A DNA stretch of 64,000 nt from Dinghuibacter silviterrae (lineage in GTDB: Bacteria; Bacteroidota; Bacteroidia; Chitinophagales; Chitinophagaceae): positions 2,418,001 to 2,482,000 of the forward strand of contig NZ_SODV01000001.1 of NCBI RefSeq assembly GCF_004366355.1. Reading direction: 5' to 3'. Positions 51,845 to 60,687 of the stretch are shown here, piece after piece. Both the position numbers and the translations under genes were made by a program. The first letter of the stretch is position 1; the number at the start of each line of letters is the position of its first letter. The notes under the pieces were generated by a model that saw only the letters and a list, made by a program, of their open reading frames with translations, ran no database searches and was not told where the DNA came from.

Positions 51845-52510
51845 ATGACCCATATGCGGAAATTGATCTTCGTCCTGCCGCTCTTGATTGCAGCAGCCTG
51901 TACGCCCAGTAGTCACTACAATACCGGAACGCCCTCTCAACCCCTTATCCCCCTAACGTCGGGGAACTCATGGATTTACGTCGATTCGGTATTCAACAAC
52001 AATAACGGCGGGGCATTTGACACCGCCTGGACCGATTCCGTAAGCCTGACCGGCCAAACGGCCGAATTTACCGGCCCCAACGGAACGGTGGAATTTTATC
52101 AGCTGAATGACCCCACCGGCTGGTTTGGGAGCTCTTACTTAGGTGTCGATCCTAGCAATACGGTCGTTTATGGCCTCGACAGCCTCAATGCCAACGCTTA
52201 CGTCTATTTCGGGACCGCCACCCAGGACGGTGAAGTCCTTGGGTCCAGCGAGGACAACACGACCAACCCCTCCTGTCCGATCACCTACGACCTTTACGGA
52301 TTTGCCACCAGCGTCGTGGTCAACGGCCATACCTGTCTGAGAAACGTCGAGACCGCTCTCAACTGTAACAACTTCACCGTGGAGCAGATCAACACGTATA
52401 TCGCCCCCGGTGTCGGCGTCGTTCGGATTGAAGACTATGAATCGGATAGTACGCTGACGCACACGAATCTGAGCTTCACGCAGACGTTGAAGTCGTATAC
52501 GGTGCAATAA
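51845..52510 (+). CDS. Lipoprotein of unknown function
   Basis: 221 residues with a lipoprotein signal (LIFVLPLLIAAACTPS); ATG 51854 is the other possible start. After a Pro/Ser-rich linker the chain is beta-rich (LTSGNSWIYVDSVFNNNNGG, LNCNNFTVEQINTYIAPGVG, LRNVETALNC). Two Cys in LNCNN and SCPITYD may form a disulfide. The motif GNSWIYVDSV ... GVGVVRIEDY resembles the beta-barrel 'WD/pilin-like' lipoproteins of this phylum, but no function is known. A strong terminator follows. The adjacency of a terminator hairpin at its 5' end suggests either a leaderless mRNA or a regulated read-through. Confidence 0.78.
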   Translation: MTHMRKLIFVLPLLIAAACTPSSHYNTGTPSQPLIPLTSGNSWIYVDSVFNNNNGGAFDTAWTDSVSLTGQTAEFTGPNGTVEFYQLNDPTGWFGSSYLGVDPSNTVVYGLDSLNANAYVYFGTATQDGEVLGSSEDNTTNPSCPITYDLYGFATSVVVNGHTCLRNVETALNCNNFTVEQINTYIAPGVGVVRIEDYESDSTLTHTNLSFTQTLKSYTVQ

Positions 52511-52528
52511 GTAGAAGATATTGTACAT

Positions 52529-52562
52529 AAAAAAAGCGGCCATACCCTGGCCGCTTTTTTTT
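52529..52562 (+). terminator. Terminator after the 51845-52510 gene
   Basis: Perfect 14-bp stem AAAAAAAGCGGCCA / TGGCCGCTTTTTTT with a 5-base loop, 18 bases past the stop. Confidence 0.92.
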
Positions 52563-52572
52563 ATATTCAGGA

Positions 52573-53406
52573 ATGCAGCAACATGCCCATGCCGCGGCCG
52601 GCGGAGAAAGCCGGTCGGTAGCCGACGCCGTTTCCCGGCAAAGGGGAGGAATCGCCGTCCAGCGGCGGGCGCCGGTGGCACAAATGGCGCCCCTCGCTCT
52701 GGTGCCGTCGACCCCGGTTGTTCAACTGCTAAAGATCTATCGCGTACAGGACAATGACGCCGAGAAAAAACGGCTGACCATCTCGGACACGGGTGATGTT
52801 ACCGTGAACAAGGGGCCGCTGAATATCAGCATTGGCGTCCCCGACCATGCCCTCTACTATGCCGCCGGAGCGAGGGGGAACTTCGACGTCGTCGAATTCG
52901 AGGTGGACGACGACAAATACAAAGAGATAGCAGAAGCGGTAGCCTCGCAGAGCGATAAAGAACGCGCGGAAGGGACGCCAACATTTAACGACGCGACCAA
53001 GCCCGGCCATAAAATAGAAATCCCCGAGGGACCGTGGTTGGAAAAGTTTAAGGCGGCGATCGTGGCAGGGACCGGTAAGGTAACGGGGGGACCCGCTTTT
53101 GCCGAAAAGGCAGGCGCCATTGCATTTAGCGAAAAGGCGGTGCTCAGTTTTGTAAGCCAAATATTTGATTTCGGGGACAAGGCGGCGGACCGGCAGGTGG
53201 CCAAGGCGCTAAAGGAAAATGGGCTGGAGTATGACGAGGACAGCGGTAAATTCGTCAACGAGTCGGCGACCAAGGTGGACTGGAAGGAGCTTAAAGCCAG
53301 GCTTTGGCAGATCCACAACAACTATATCGATAAAAACCTGAGAGGGGCCGAAGGCGGTGGAAAGGTGGACAAAAAACACGCAAGCAAGAAGAAAGACAAA
53401 AAATAG
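52573..53406 (+). CDS. Hypothetical protein with basic tail and eCIS-effector-like N-terminus
   Basis: 277 residues, no signal peptide or TM. I cannot assign a family. The N-terminus (HAHAAAGGESRSVADAVSRQ, then GIAVQRRAPVAQM and STPVVQLLKI) is disordered and rich in VQ/VAQ/VVQ motifs, which resembles leaders of proteins near DUF4157 and contractile-injection-system loci. The rest is hydrophilic with acidic stretches (FEVDDDKYKEIAEAV), a central IEIPEGPWLEKFKAAIVAGTGKVTGGPAFAEK region, WKELKARLWQIHNNYIDKN, and a Lys-rich C-terminus (KHASKKKDKK). The gene stands alone between a terminator and the convergent msrA, only 3 bases apart, with no other injection-system gene nearby. The comparison is tentative. 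Confidence 0.7.
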   Translation: MQQHAHAAAGGESRSVADAVSRQRGGIAVQRRAPVAQMAPLALVPSTPVVQLLKIYRVQDNDAEKKRLTISDTGDVTVNKGPLNISIGVPDHALYYAAGARGNFDVVEFEVDDDKYKEIAEAVASQSDKERAEGTPTFNDATKPGHKIEIPEGPWLEKFKAAIVAGTGKVTGGPAFAEKAGAIAFSEKAVLSFVSQIFDFGDKAADRQVAKALKENGLEYDEDSGKFVNESATKVDWKELKARLWQIHNNYIDKNLRGAEGGGKVDKKHASKKKDKK

Positions 53407-53409
53407 CTT

Positions 53410-54069
53410 TTACATATCCTTCTTCAACTTATCCTTAAACACCTTCTCAAACTTCTCCAATTTCGGCCGTATCACAAAGTAACAATACGGCTGATTCGGA
53501 TTGTTGGCGTAAAAATCCTGGTGGTAGTCCTCCGCCGAATAGAAGTTCTTGTAGGGCTCGATGGCGGTGACGATGGGTTTGGGGAAGGCGCCGGAGCGGT
53601 TGAGCTCGTCTTTGTAGTATTCCGCCTTTTGTTTTTGACCTGCGTCATGGTAAAAGATGACGCTCCGGTACTGGGTGCCCTCGTCGTTGCCCTGGCGATT
53701 GAGGGTGGTGGGGTCGTGGGTCTGCCAGAATACTTTCAGGAGTTCGTCAAAGCTGATTTTGCCCGGGTCATAGACGATCTGGCAGGTTTCGGCGTGCCCG
53801 GTGGTGCCGGTGGAAACCTGTTCGTAGGTGGGGTTGACGACGTGGCCCCCGCTATACCCCGAGGTCACTTTCAGCACCCCGTCCAGCTGTGTGAAAATGG
53901 CTTCCGTACACCAAAAGCACCCGGTGCCAAAGGTGGCCGTGTCGGTCTTCACGGTCGCGGTTGACGGATTGGGATCGTTCATGGCTCTATTCGGGTTTTC
54001 CTTTTGTGCGCAAGACCAGGACATTACCACCAGCAGGTTCATCAAGCCCATCAACACGGTGTACTTCAT
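53410..54069 (-). CDS. msrA: Peptide-methionine (S)-S-oxide reductase, lipoprotein form
   Basis: 219 residues from ATG 54069 (MKYTVLMGLMNLLVVMSW), giving a lipoprotein signal ending SWSC. The active-site motif is GCFWCTEAIF. Other family features are VTSGYSGGHVVNPTYEQVSTGTTGHAE (quoted by GYSGGHVVNPTYEQV), DPGKISFDELLKVFWQTHDPT, GTQYRSVIFYH and the C-terminal EDYHQDFYANNPNQPYCYFV with the resolving Cys. It reduces methionine-S-sulfoxide in proteins, here probably in the periplasm. It is divergent from mutS2. Confidence 0.95.
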   Translation of the reverse strand: MKYTVLMGLMNLLVVMSWSCAQKENPNRAMNDPNPSTATVKTDTATFGTGCFWCTEAIFTQLDGVLKVTSGYSGGHVVNPTYEQVSTGTTGHAETCQIVYDPGKISFDELLKVFWQTHDPTTLNRQGNDEGTQYRSVIFYHDAGQKQKAEYYKDELNRSGAFPKPIVTAIEPYKNFYSAEDYHQDFYANNPNQPYCYFVIRPKLEKFEKVFKDKLKKDM

Positions 54070-54204
54070 AATAGTACCTTTGTAAAAAAAATGCTGCTCC
54101 ACCTTCAACATACTTGTGTTCCGAAAGTTACGGGTAATTCAGGGGTTAGGGGATGGTCATAGGAAATGGGGAGGTGAATTTTAGGAGAGTCTTAACATAA
54201 ATTT

Positions 54205-56319
54205 ATGCAAGTATTTCCGGATTCGGCACTGGTACAATTGGAATTCGACAAGGTCCGGGCCCTACTGGTGGAACACTGTCAGAGCGAATACGCCCGGCAT
54301 AAGGCGGAAAAGCTGCGCGTCCATACCCGTATCGACTTTATTGAAACGGAGCTCAAACAAAGCCATGAATACAGACTGATCCGCCAAAGCGGGCTTCATT
54401 TTCCCAATGATTATGTCCTCAACCTGTCCAAAGATATCAAACTGCTGGGGATCCAGGGGAGCTTTCTGGGCGGGGAGCAATGGCTCCAGATCCGGAAGCT
54501 GGCGGAAAGCCTGCAAAGCATTTTCCGGTGGTTTGACACGGAAAGACGGATTGCCTACCCCGGTTTGGCGCTGGTGATCAAGGATACCTATTACGAAAAG
54601 GCCATCATCGAGATGATCGACGAGATCCTGGACGAAACGGGAACGGTCAAGGACAACGCCTCCGAGGACCTGGCGCGGATCCGTATGAGCCTCTACAGGA
54701 AAAGGGCGGAGCTCTCCCGGGTATTCGACCGGATCGTCCGGAAGTTGAAAAAGGAGGGGGTGGCTGCGGACATCGAGGAGTCGTTTATGAACGGCCGCCG
54801 GGTGGTGGCTGTTTTTGCCGAGCACAAACGCCAGGTCCGGGGGATCCTTCACGGGGAAAGCGATACGCGGAAAACTTCCTTTATCGAACCCGAGGAGACC
54901 ACGGAGCTGAACAACGATATTTTTGCCCTGGAAAACGACGAGCGCAAAGAGGTGTACCGCATCCTGAGGGACCTGACGGCGCGGTGTTCGGTCTACGCCC
55001 CCCTCCTCAAGGTCTACCACGAGGTCGTGGGAGAGTACGATTTTATCCGGGGAAAAGCAAGGCTGGCCATCGATATGGATGCCCACTATCCCTCGGTGGT
55101 AGACAAAGCCCACGTACAGCTCGTCCGGGCGTATCATCCATTGCTGTTCCTATACAATCAACGGTCGGGAAAGCCGACTATTCCCCTGAACCTGACCCTG
55201 GACGAGCAAAACCGCATCCTCGTGATCTCCGGCCCCAACGCGGGGGGGAAAACGGTTTCCCTCAAAACCGTAGGTTTGCTCCAGCTCATGTTGCAAGGCG
55301 GGCTCCTCGTGCCGGTGGATCCCTCTTCCACCTTTGGGGTGTTTAAAAAGCTGATGATCCATATCGGGGACACCCAGAGCCTGGAGTTCGAGCTGAGCAC
55401 CTACAGCGCCCACCTCCAGCACATGAAACACTTTATGGAGGCCGCCAGCGGGCGCACGCTCTTTTTTATCGACGAGCTGGGGAGCGGAAGCGATCCCAAC
55501 CTGGGCGGTGCTTTTGCGGAGGTCATTATGGAGGAACTGGCGCGGAAACACGCCTACGGCATCGTCACCACCCACTACCTCAACCTCAAGGTCATGGCGG
55601 GCAAGGTTCCGGGGATCATCAACGGGGCCATGGCTTTCGACGAACAACGGCTGCTGCCCATGTACCGCCTGATCATCGGTAAACCCGGGAGCTCCTATAC
55701 GTTTGCCATCGCCGAACGCATCGGCCTCGACAAAAAGCTGATCGACCGCGCCCGGCAGCTCGTGGACGACGACCACTTCAACCTCGACAAGTTGTTAAAC
55801 CGGACCGAACAGGACCTCCGCAGCGTGGAAAAACGCGAACAGGACCTGCAAAAACTGCTTTCCGACAACGCCCGGCTCAAAAAAGAAATGGAAACCGTCC
55901 TCGACAAGGAGCGCCACCGCCAGCAAATCGAGCTCCAGCGCGAGCAAAACCGCATCACGGAGGAGCGTATCGCCCAAATGAAGGACATGGAACGCAAGCT
56001 CAAGTCCATCGTCTCCGAATGGAAACGCGCCGAGGACAAGGGCCAGGTCATGAAAACGCTCAACGCATTGTTGTTCCAGCAAAAGGAAAAACAGGTCTCC
56101 GAAAAACGCAACGCCGCCTTTGACGAGAAATACGTCGAGATCGGCGGGGCCGTCAAAGTCGGCGACCGCGTCAAGATGCGCCAGAACCGCCAGGTCGGCA
56201 CCGTCAGCGAGATCCGCGGCAAAAAAGTGATCGTGCAGCTCGGGCGCATACCCCTGACCGTGGATATGGGGGACCTGACCGTGGTCGAGGAGAAGCCGGA
56301 GGCGCCGGCCGCTTCCTAA
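54205..56319 (+). CDS. MutS2-type DNA-binding ATPase lacking the Smr nuclease domain
   Basis: 704 residues. The ATPase core is that of MutS/MutS2: Walker A SGPNAGGKTVSLKTVGLL, the signature LSTYSAHLQHM, Walker B TLFFIDELGSGSDP and the H-loop VTTHYLNLK. N-terminal core/lever helices (LALVIKDTYYEK ... FIEPEETTELNNDIFALEN) and the C-terminal coiled coil (EKREQDLQKLLSDNARL...) followed by a KOW-like segment (VKVGDRVKMRQNRQVGTV) identify MutS2 rather than the mismatch-recognition protein MutS. The usual MutS2 is near 785 residues and ends in a Smr nuclease domain; this one stops after the KOW-like region (DLTVVEEKPEAPAAS) with no Smr. MutS2 suppresses recombination and rescues collided ribosomes; the Smr-less form may rely on a partner. 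Ends 23 bases from the convergent LytR gene. Confidence 0.9.
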   Translation: MQVFPDSALVQLEFDKVRALLVEHCQSEYARHKAEKLRVHTRIDFIETELKQSHEYRLIRQSGLHFPNDYVLNLSKDIKLLGIQGSFLGGEQWLQIRKLAESLQSIFRWFDTERRIAYPGLALVIKDTYYEKAIIEMIDEILDETGTVKDNASEDLARIRMSLYRKRAELSRVFDRIVRKLKKEGVAADIEESFMNGRRVVAVFAEHKRQVRGILHGESDTRKTSFIEPEETTELNNDIFALENDERKEVYRILRDLTARCSVYAPLLKVYHEVVGEYDFIRGKARLAIDMDAHYPSVVDKAHVQLVRAYHPLLFLYNQRSGKPTIPLNLTLDEQNRILVISGPNAGGKTVSLKTVGLLQLMLQGGLLVPVDPSSTFGVFKKLMIHIGDTQSLEFELSTYSAHLQHMKHFMEAASGRTLFFIDELGSGSDPNLGGAFAEVIMEELARKHAYGIVTTHYLNLKVMAGKVPGIINGAMAFDEQRLLPMYRLIIGKPGSSYTFAIAERIGLDKKLIDRARQLVDDDHFNLDKLLNRTEQDLRSVEKREQDLQKLLSDNARLKKEMETVLDKERHRQQIELQREQNRITEERIAQMKDMERKLKSIVSEWKRAEDKGQVMKTLNALLFQQKEKQVSEKRNAAFDEKYVEIGGAVKVGDRVKMRQNRQVGTVSEIRGKKVIVQLGRIPLTVDMGDLTVVEEKPEAPAAS

Positions 56320-56341
56320 GCGTTCGCGGCGCCGCGGCCCG

Positions 56342-57046
56342 CTACAGCAGCTTGTTCCGCAGCAGCGTCTCCATCACCGACTCCTTGAGCCCCCGCGACA
56401 GCGGTATGGTGGCCTTCCCGATCCCGATCATATTCCCTTCGAGGTGGGTGATCTTGCCCATATTGACCACGTACGATTTGTGGACCTGCAGAAACGTATC
56501 CGCCGGGAGGTGTTCCACCACGGACTTCAGGGTCGCGTGTGTGATCAGGCGCCCCCGGATGGTGTGGAGCGCGATGTAATTCTCCATCGCCTCGACATAC
56601 AGGAGGTCGTCGAGGAGGACTTTTTCCAACTTGCTGTCGGTTTTGACAAACAAATGCGGCGTCGCCTCCAGCGGCCCGGCTACCTCTCCCGTCGCCGCAT
56701 ACACGCGGTTGACCGCCTTTAGAAAGCGCTCGAAGGAAATCGGTTTGAGCAGGTAGTCCGTCACTTCGAGCTCGTATCCTTTTAACGCATACTGTTCGTA
56801 TGCCGTAGTAAAAATAACCTTTGGCGGATCGGTCAGGCTTTGCAAAAGGTCCAGCCCGCTCAGGTAGGGCATTTCAATATCGAGGAAAAGTAGATCGACG
56901 CGGTTGTCCTTCAGGAAACTGTTCAGGCTGATGGCGTTGTCGAAAACACCCGCCAGTCGGAGGAAATCCACTTTTTCCACATACCCTTGAAGCCCTTTGC
57001 GGGCAACCGGTTCGTCGTCGGTGATCACACAGGAAATCGTTCTCAT
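56342..57046 (-). CDS. LytTR response regulator
   Basis: 234 residues from ATG 57046 (MRTISCVITDDEPVARKG). The receiver domain shows the acidic pair in ITDDEP, the phosphoacceptor Asp in LLFLDIEMPYLSGLDLL, TTAYEQYA and LLKPISFERFL. The C-terminal LytTR DNA-binding domain has YVEAMENYIALHTIRG, LPADTFLQVHKSYVVNMGKI and IPLSRGLKESV. It is transcribed after the sensor kinase with an ATGA overlap (the kinase's stop TGA overlaps this ATG), so the pair is made together. Such AgrA/LytR-like regulators bind direct repeats; the target genes cannot be read from this window. Confidence 0.94.
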   Translation of the reverse strand: MRTISCVITDDEPVARKGLQGYVEKVDFLRLAGVFDNAISLNSFLKDNRVDLLFLDIEMPYLSGLDLLQSLTDPPKVIFTTAYEQYALKGYELEVTDYLLKPISFERFLKAVNRVYAATGEVAGPLEATPHLFVKTDSKLEKVLLDDLLYVEAMENYIALHTIRGRLITHATLKSVVEHLPADTFLQVHKSYVVNMGKITHLEGNMIGIGKATIPLSRGLKESVMETLLRNKLL

Positions 57047-58092
57047 ATCGGAATGACTAAGGTGGCTTTGAATTGGGTGTCTTCGGGCGCGGCCCGGAAT
57101 TCGTGCCGCCCCGGATAAAGAAGTTCCAGGCGGCGGCGGAGGTTGTCGAGGCCGATGCCGGTGCGCGGGGCGCCGTTTGCTGTGGCCCCGAGGCCCACCA
57201 GCGTTGCCTCCGGCGGCACGGCGTTGCTGACCTCGAAACGGATCGCGTCCTTTTCCAGGCTCGCGCGAATGTTGATCCAATACGCCCCCCCGGCATATTT
57301 GAAGGCATTCTCGACCAGCGGCAGCAGGAGCAGGGGATAGACCATCTGCCTTACAAGCAGAGGGTCGAAAAAAACGTCCAGCCGGAGGTGATCGTTCATG
57401 CGCTGGCGCTGCAGGTCGATAAACGACTCCAGGTAGCGAAGCTCCCTTTCCACAGGCACCAGGTGCTGGGGGTCATACAACTGGTACCGCAAAAGCTCGG
57501 ACAGCTTTTCCACCGTTTGCCGCGCCCGGGCCGTGTCCTCTTCCATCTGGAAATACACTGTATTCAGGGCGTTGAACAAAAAGTGCGGGTGAAACTGCGC
57601 CCGGAGGAAGCGCAGTTCCGTCTGGAGCCGGTCGTTGGAAATTTTTTGTATCTGGAGCTGTTGTTCATAGTTGCGCCGGAGCGAACCCATCGCCCGGGTG
57701 ATGGCATAGTAAATGACATTAAACAATGGGGGGAGAAGGTTGACGTACACCACGTCCTGCCATTGCAACCCGTCGTCGGTGAGGGCACACATCGGTATGA
57801 TGACCGCATTCAGGATAAGCGTCGTATACAGGTATACTTCCCCGAATTCCCGGAAGATCAGCCGGCTCGTCAGGGGCGCCGTGTCGCACCGTTCGTTGCG
57901 TCTCCGGAAATAATCCATCACGTACACCATGGGATAGCTCACCAGGATGGCGCTGGCGATCTCGATGCTGTTCAACACCCAGGACCGCATCCAAAACTGC
58001 CGCCCGCCCTGGATGTCGTTGGCCAGCCGGATGCTGGCATAGATCATCATGCCGAACAGGGGCGGAAATCCCCACCGGAAGAACTTTTTCAT
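57043..58092 (-). CDS. Sensor histidine kinase, LytS/YehU family
   Basis: 349 residues from ATG 58092; a TTG nine bases upstream is also in frame, but the ATG overlaps the stop of the small ORF at 58089-58238 (ATGA). Two to four TM segments (FPPLFGMMIYASIRL, SIEIASAILVSYPMVYVMDYF, LYTTLILNAVIIPMCAL, VNLLPPLFNVIYYAI) precede the His_kinase domain with the phosphorylated His in QFHPHFLFNALNTVYF, and a GHKL ATPase with LLPLVENAFKYA, and the G-box TGIGLDNLRRRLELLYP. No extracellular sensor domain of size is visible, so the ligand or stress sensed is unknown. The cognate regulator follows at 56342-57046. Confidence 0.93.
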   Translation of the reverse strand: MKKFFRWGFPPLFGMMIYASIRLANDIQGGRQFWMRSWVLNSIEIASAILVSYPMVYVMDYFRRRNERCDTAPLTSRLIFREFGEVYLYTTLILNAVIIPMCALTDDGLQWQDVVYVNLLPPLFNVIYYAITRAMGSLRRNYEQQLQIQKISNDRLQTELRFLRAQFHPHFLFNALNTVYFQMEEDTARARQTVEKLSELLRYQLYDPQHLVPVERELRYLESFIDLQRQRMNDHLRLDVFFDPLLVRQMVYPLLLLPLVENAFKYAGGAYWINIRASLEKDAIRFEVSNAVPPEATLVGLGATANGAPRTGIGLDNLRRRLELLYPGRHEFRAAPEDTQFKATLVIPI

Positions 58093-58238
58093 CGATACCA
58101 AGTTAACAAGTTTTCGGTGGCCGCGGCCGGTCTGACCAGCCCCGCCAGGATGTGTATGCGCCGGAGCGGGTGAAAGTGGAGCGCCAGCAGGCAGGCCCCC
58201 AGCAGGACGATGGCTTTTATGGAATAGCGGCGTTGCAT
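58089..58238 (-). CDS. 49-residue membrane ORF translationally coupled to the LytS kinase
   Basis: On the minus strand ATG 58238 opens a 49-codon frame that stops at TGA 58091-58089, overlapping the kinase ATG at 58092 by the ATGA arrangement. It encodes one hydrophobic segment (IKAIVLLGACLLALHF, residues 7-22) after the basic start MQRRYS, then a mixed tail (PLRRIHILAGLVRPAAATEN). A TAGGTTTG -7 box lies at 58253-58260, 14 bases upstream. The overlap with the kinase, the promoter fit and the sensible topology support a real gene; its homologues cannot be checked here. It could be a kinase accessory or sensory peptide. Confidence 0.6.
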   Translation of the reverse strand: MQRRYSIKAIVLLGACLLALHFHPLRRIHILAGLVRPAAATENLLTWYR

Positions 58239-58252
58239 AGATTCCTTTTTTG

Positions 58253-58260
58253 CAAACCTA
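58253..58260 (-). promoter_or_regulatory. -7 box (TAGGTTTG) of the small ORF-lytS-lytR operon
   Basis: Exact TAnnTTTG match on the minus strand, 14 bases before ATG 58238; transcription would start just before the small ORF. Confidence 0.55.
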
Positions 58261-58356
58261 GGCAACGCCCTTTTCCCGGGGGAACGTGTTTGACCAATGG
58301 GGCGAGGGAAGTGACGAATGACGGGTGCCCCCGCGAGTAGGCGCCGTCCCCGGCGC

Positions 58357-59142
58357 TCACAGCGCCTTAAACATCAGCGCGGCCAGGGCCGCCCCTACGA
58401 GCGGCCCCAAGACGGGTATGGGGGCATACCCCCAGTCGCTGTCCCCTTTTCCCTTGAGCGGCAACAACTGATGCACAATACGGGGCCCCAGGTCCCGGGC
58501 GGGGTTGATGGCATACCCCGTGGTCCCGCCAAGGGAAAGACCGATGACCCAAACGACCAGGGAGACAGGCAGGGCGCCCACAGACCCCAGCCCGATATGG
58601 GGTGGTTCGACGCCGGGGAGTGTTTTCACGGCCGCGAGGTATATGTCGGAGAGGTAAAACGTTTTTCCGGGGAGGACGCGGGCATCGGTGATGTAAAAGA
58701 CAGCGGCCAGCAGGACGAACGTGGCCGTTGCCTCACAGAAAAAGTTGCGCCAGGGATTCGCGATGGCGGGGCTGGTGCAAAACACGGCCCGTTGCAAACC
58801 GGGGTCGGGGGTCCGGTCGAAATGGTCCTTATAGCAAACCCACACAAGGAAGGCGCCCAGCATGGCGCCCAGGAATTGCGCGGCGATATAGGTGGGAACC
58901 AGGCTCCAGGAAAATTTTCCGGCCATGGCCAATCCTATGCTGACCGCGGGGTTCAGGTGTGCCCCGCTGTAGGGGCCCGCGATGACGACGCCCGTGAACA
59001 CCGCCATCGCCCAGGCGGTGGTGATGGCGATCAGTCCTCCGTTGTTGCCCTTGGTCTCTTTGAGCAGTACGTTGGCAACGACGCCGTCGCCAAGGAAAAT
59101 AAGGACTGTTGTGCCGATCAGTTCTGCGATAAAAGGATTCAT
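58357..59142 (-). CDS. glpF: Glycerol uptake facilitator (aquaglyceroporin, MIP family)
   Basis: 261 residues. Both NPA motifs of the channel are present: SGAHLNPAVSIGLAM and TTGYAINPARDLGPRI. TM helices include FIAELIGTTVLIFLGDGVVANVLL (quoted by ELIGTTVLIFLGDGVV), ITTAWAMAVFTGVVIAG, YIAAQFLGAMLGAFLVWV and VSLVVWVIGLSLGGT. The sequence around the pore (GLIAITTAWAMAVF, PARDLGPR) fits the glycerol-conducting GlpF branch rather than water-only channels. It is the last gene of the glpD-glpK-glpF operon and supplies glycerol to GlpK. Confidence 0.95.
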   Translation of the reverse strand: MNPFIAELIGTTVLIFLGDGVVANVLLKETKGNNGGLIAITTAWAMAVFTGVVIAGPYSGAHLNPAVSIGLAMAGKFSWSLVPTYIAAQFLGAMLGAFLVWVCYKDHFDRTPDPGLQRAVFCTSPAIANPWRNFFCEATATFVLLAAVFYITDARVLPGKTFYLSDIYLAAVKTLPGVEPPHIGLGSVGALPVSLVVWVIGLSLGGTTGYAINPARDLGPRIVHQLLPLKGKGDSDWGYAPIPVLGPLVGAALAALMFKAL

Positions 59143-59193
59143 ATAGCAAGCGTATGTTTCATTCCGAAAGCCGCGTATACGGTGCGCGTCACG

Positions 59194-60687
59194 CTACATC
59201 CGTGTCCACGCCAGCACCGTGCGGATCGCCCGCTGCCACCGGGCGAAGCCCTCGGCCACTTTTTCGGGGGCCATGGTGGGTTCGAAGACCCGCTCCGCTT
59301 TCCAGAAACGTTTGATCTCGTCGATGTCCTTCCAGTAGCCTACCGCCAGACCGGCTAAGTAGGCGGCGCCGAGGGCGGTGGTTTCGGTAAACGTGGGCCG
59401 GATGACCTTTGTCTGGAGGACGTCGGCCTGGAACTGCATGAGCAGGTTGTTGGCGGTGGCGCCCCCGTCGACGCGGAGCTCTTTAACGGGCCTTCCCGCG
59501 GCGGCCTCCATGGCGCGCAGGACCTCCACCGTCTGGTAGGCGATGGCCTCCAGCGAGGCCCGGGCGATGTGGGCGGCCTTTGTTCCCCGCGTCATACCGA
59601 TCATCATCCCCGTGGCATAAGGATTCCAGTGGGGGGTACCCAAACCCGTAAAGGCCGGTACGAAGGATACGCCTCCGGAGTCCTCGACTTGAGCGGCGAG
59701 GGTCTCCACCTCGGAAGAAGACCGGATGATACCCAACCCGTCCCGGAGCCACTGTACCACCGCGCCCGCGATAAAGATGCTGCCCTCGAAAGCATAGTTC
59801 ACCTGTCCGCCCACCTTCCAGGCCACGGTGGTCAGGACGTTGTCGGACGGCATCAGGCATTGGGTGCCGATGTTCATCAACATAAAACAGCCCGTGCCGT
59901 ACGTATTTTTGACCATACCCGGCTCGACGCACATCTGTCCGAAAAGCGCCGCCTGCTGGTCTCCGGCAATCCCCGCGATGGGGACCTTGGAGGCGAAAAT
60001 CGTCGTCTTGGTTTCCCCGTACACCTCGCTGGAAGCCTTTACCTGGGGCAACATGCTTCGCGGGATGGTAAACAGCTCCAAAAGGTCATCGTCCCAGTCG
60101 AGGGTTTGGATGTTGAACAGCAGGGTGCGGCTGGCGTTGCTGACGTCGGTGACGTGTACGACCCCTCTTGTGAGGTTCCACACCAACCAGGTATCCACGG
60201 TGCCAAAAGCCAGCTCGCCGGCCTCGGCCTGTTCCCGCGCACCCGGCACGTTGTCCAGGATCCACCGGATTTTGGTCGCGGAAAAATAGGCGTCGATGAC
60301 CAGCCCCGTCTTCTGGCGGATCAGGTCTTCCCGGTGCGTCTCCCGGAGGTGGTTACAGTATTCGGCGGTGCGCCTGTCCTGCCATACGATGGCGTTGTAG
60401 ACAGGCTGCCCCGTCGCGCGGTTCCATACGATGGTTGTTTCGCGTTGGTTGGTAATCCCGATGGCGGCGATATTGGTTCCGTTCAGCCCCGCCTTGACGG
60501 TAGCCTCCGCGGCCACGCCGGCCTGGGTCGACCAGATCTCTCTCGGGTCATGCTCTACCCAGCCGGCCTGGGGAAAGTGTTGCGTAAATTCCTTTTGCGC
60601 CAGGGATACGACGTTACCCGCCTGATCGAAGACGATCGCGCGGGAGCTGGTGGTGCCCTGGTCGAGGGATAAGATATATTTATTCAT
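59194..60687 (-). CDS. glpK: Glycerol kinase
   Basis: 497 residues, full length. FGGY-family motifs: [21 protein letters not shown] near the start (quoted by [14 protein letters not shown]), [68 protein letters not shown] and [10 protein letters not shown] in the substrate and phosphate loops, and the C-terminal [17 protein letters not shown]. It phosphorylates glycerol to sn-glycerol 3-phosphate with ATP. glpF follows after 52 bases and glpD precedes it by about 86 bases that hold GC-rich hairpins. Confidence 0.97.
   Translation of the reverse strand: MNKYILSLDQGTTSSRAIVFDQAGNVVSLAQKEFTQHFPQAGWVEHDPREIWSTQAGVAAEATVKAGLNGTNIAAIGITNQRETTIVWNRATGQPVYNAIVWQDRRTAEYCNHLRETHREDLIRQKTGLVIDAYFSATKIRWILDNVPGAREQAEAGELAFGTVDTWLVWNLTRGVVHVTDVSNASRTLLFNIQTLDWDDDLLELFTIPRSMLPQVKASSEVYGETKTTIFASKVPIAGIAGDQQAALFGQMCVEPGMVKNTYGTGCFMLMNIGTQCLMPSDNVLTTVAWKVGGQVNYAFEGSIFIAGAVVQWLRDGLGIIRSSSEVETLAAQVEDSGGVSFVPAFTGLGTPHWNPYATGMMIGMTRGTKAAHIARASLEAIAYQTVEVLRAMEAAAGRPVKELRVDGGATANNLLMQFQADVLQTKVIRPTFTETTALGAAYLAGLAVGYWKDIDEIKRFWKAERVFEPTMAPEKVAEGFARWQRAIRTVLAWTRM

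Noticed and set aside
54205-56319. Mismatch-repair MutS
   Set aside because: The mismatch-binding N-terminal domain with its Phe-x-Glu motif is missing, and the C-terminal coiled coil plus KOW-like region is that of MutS2.
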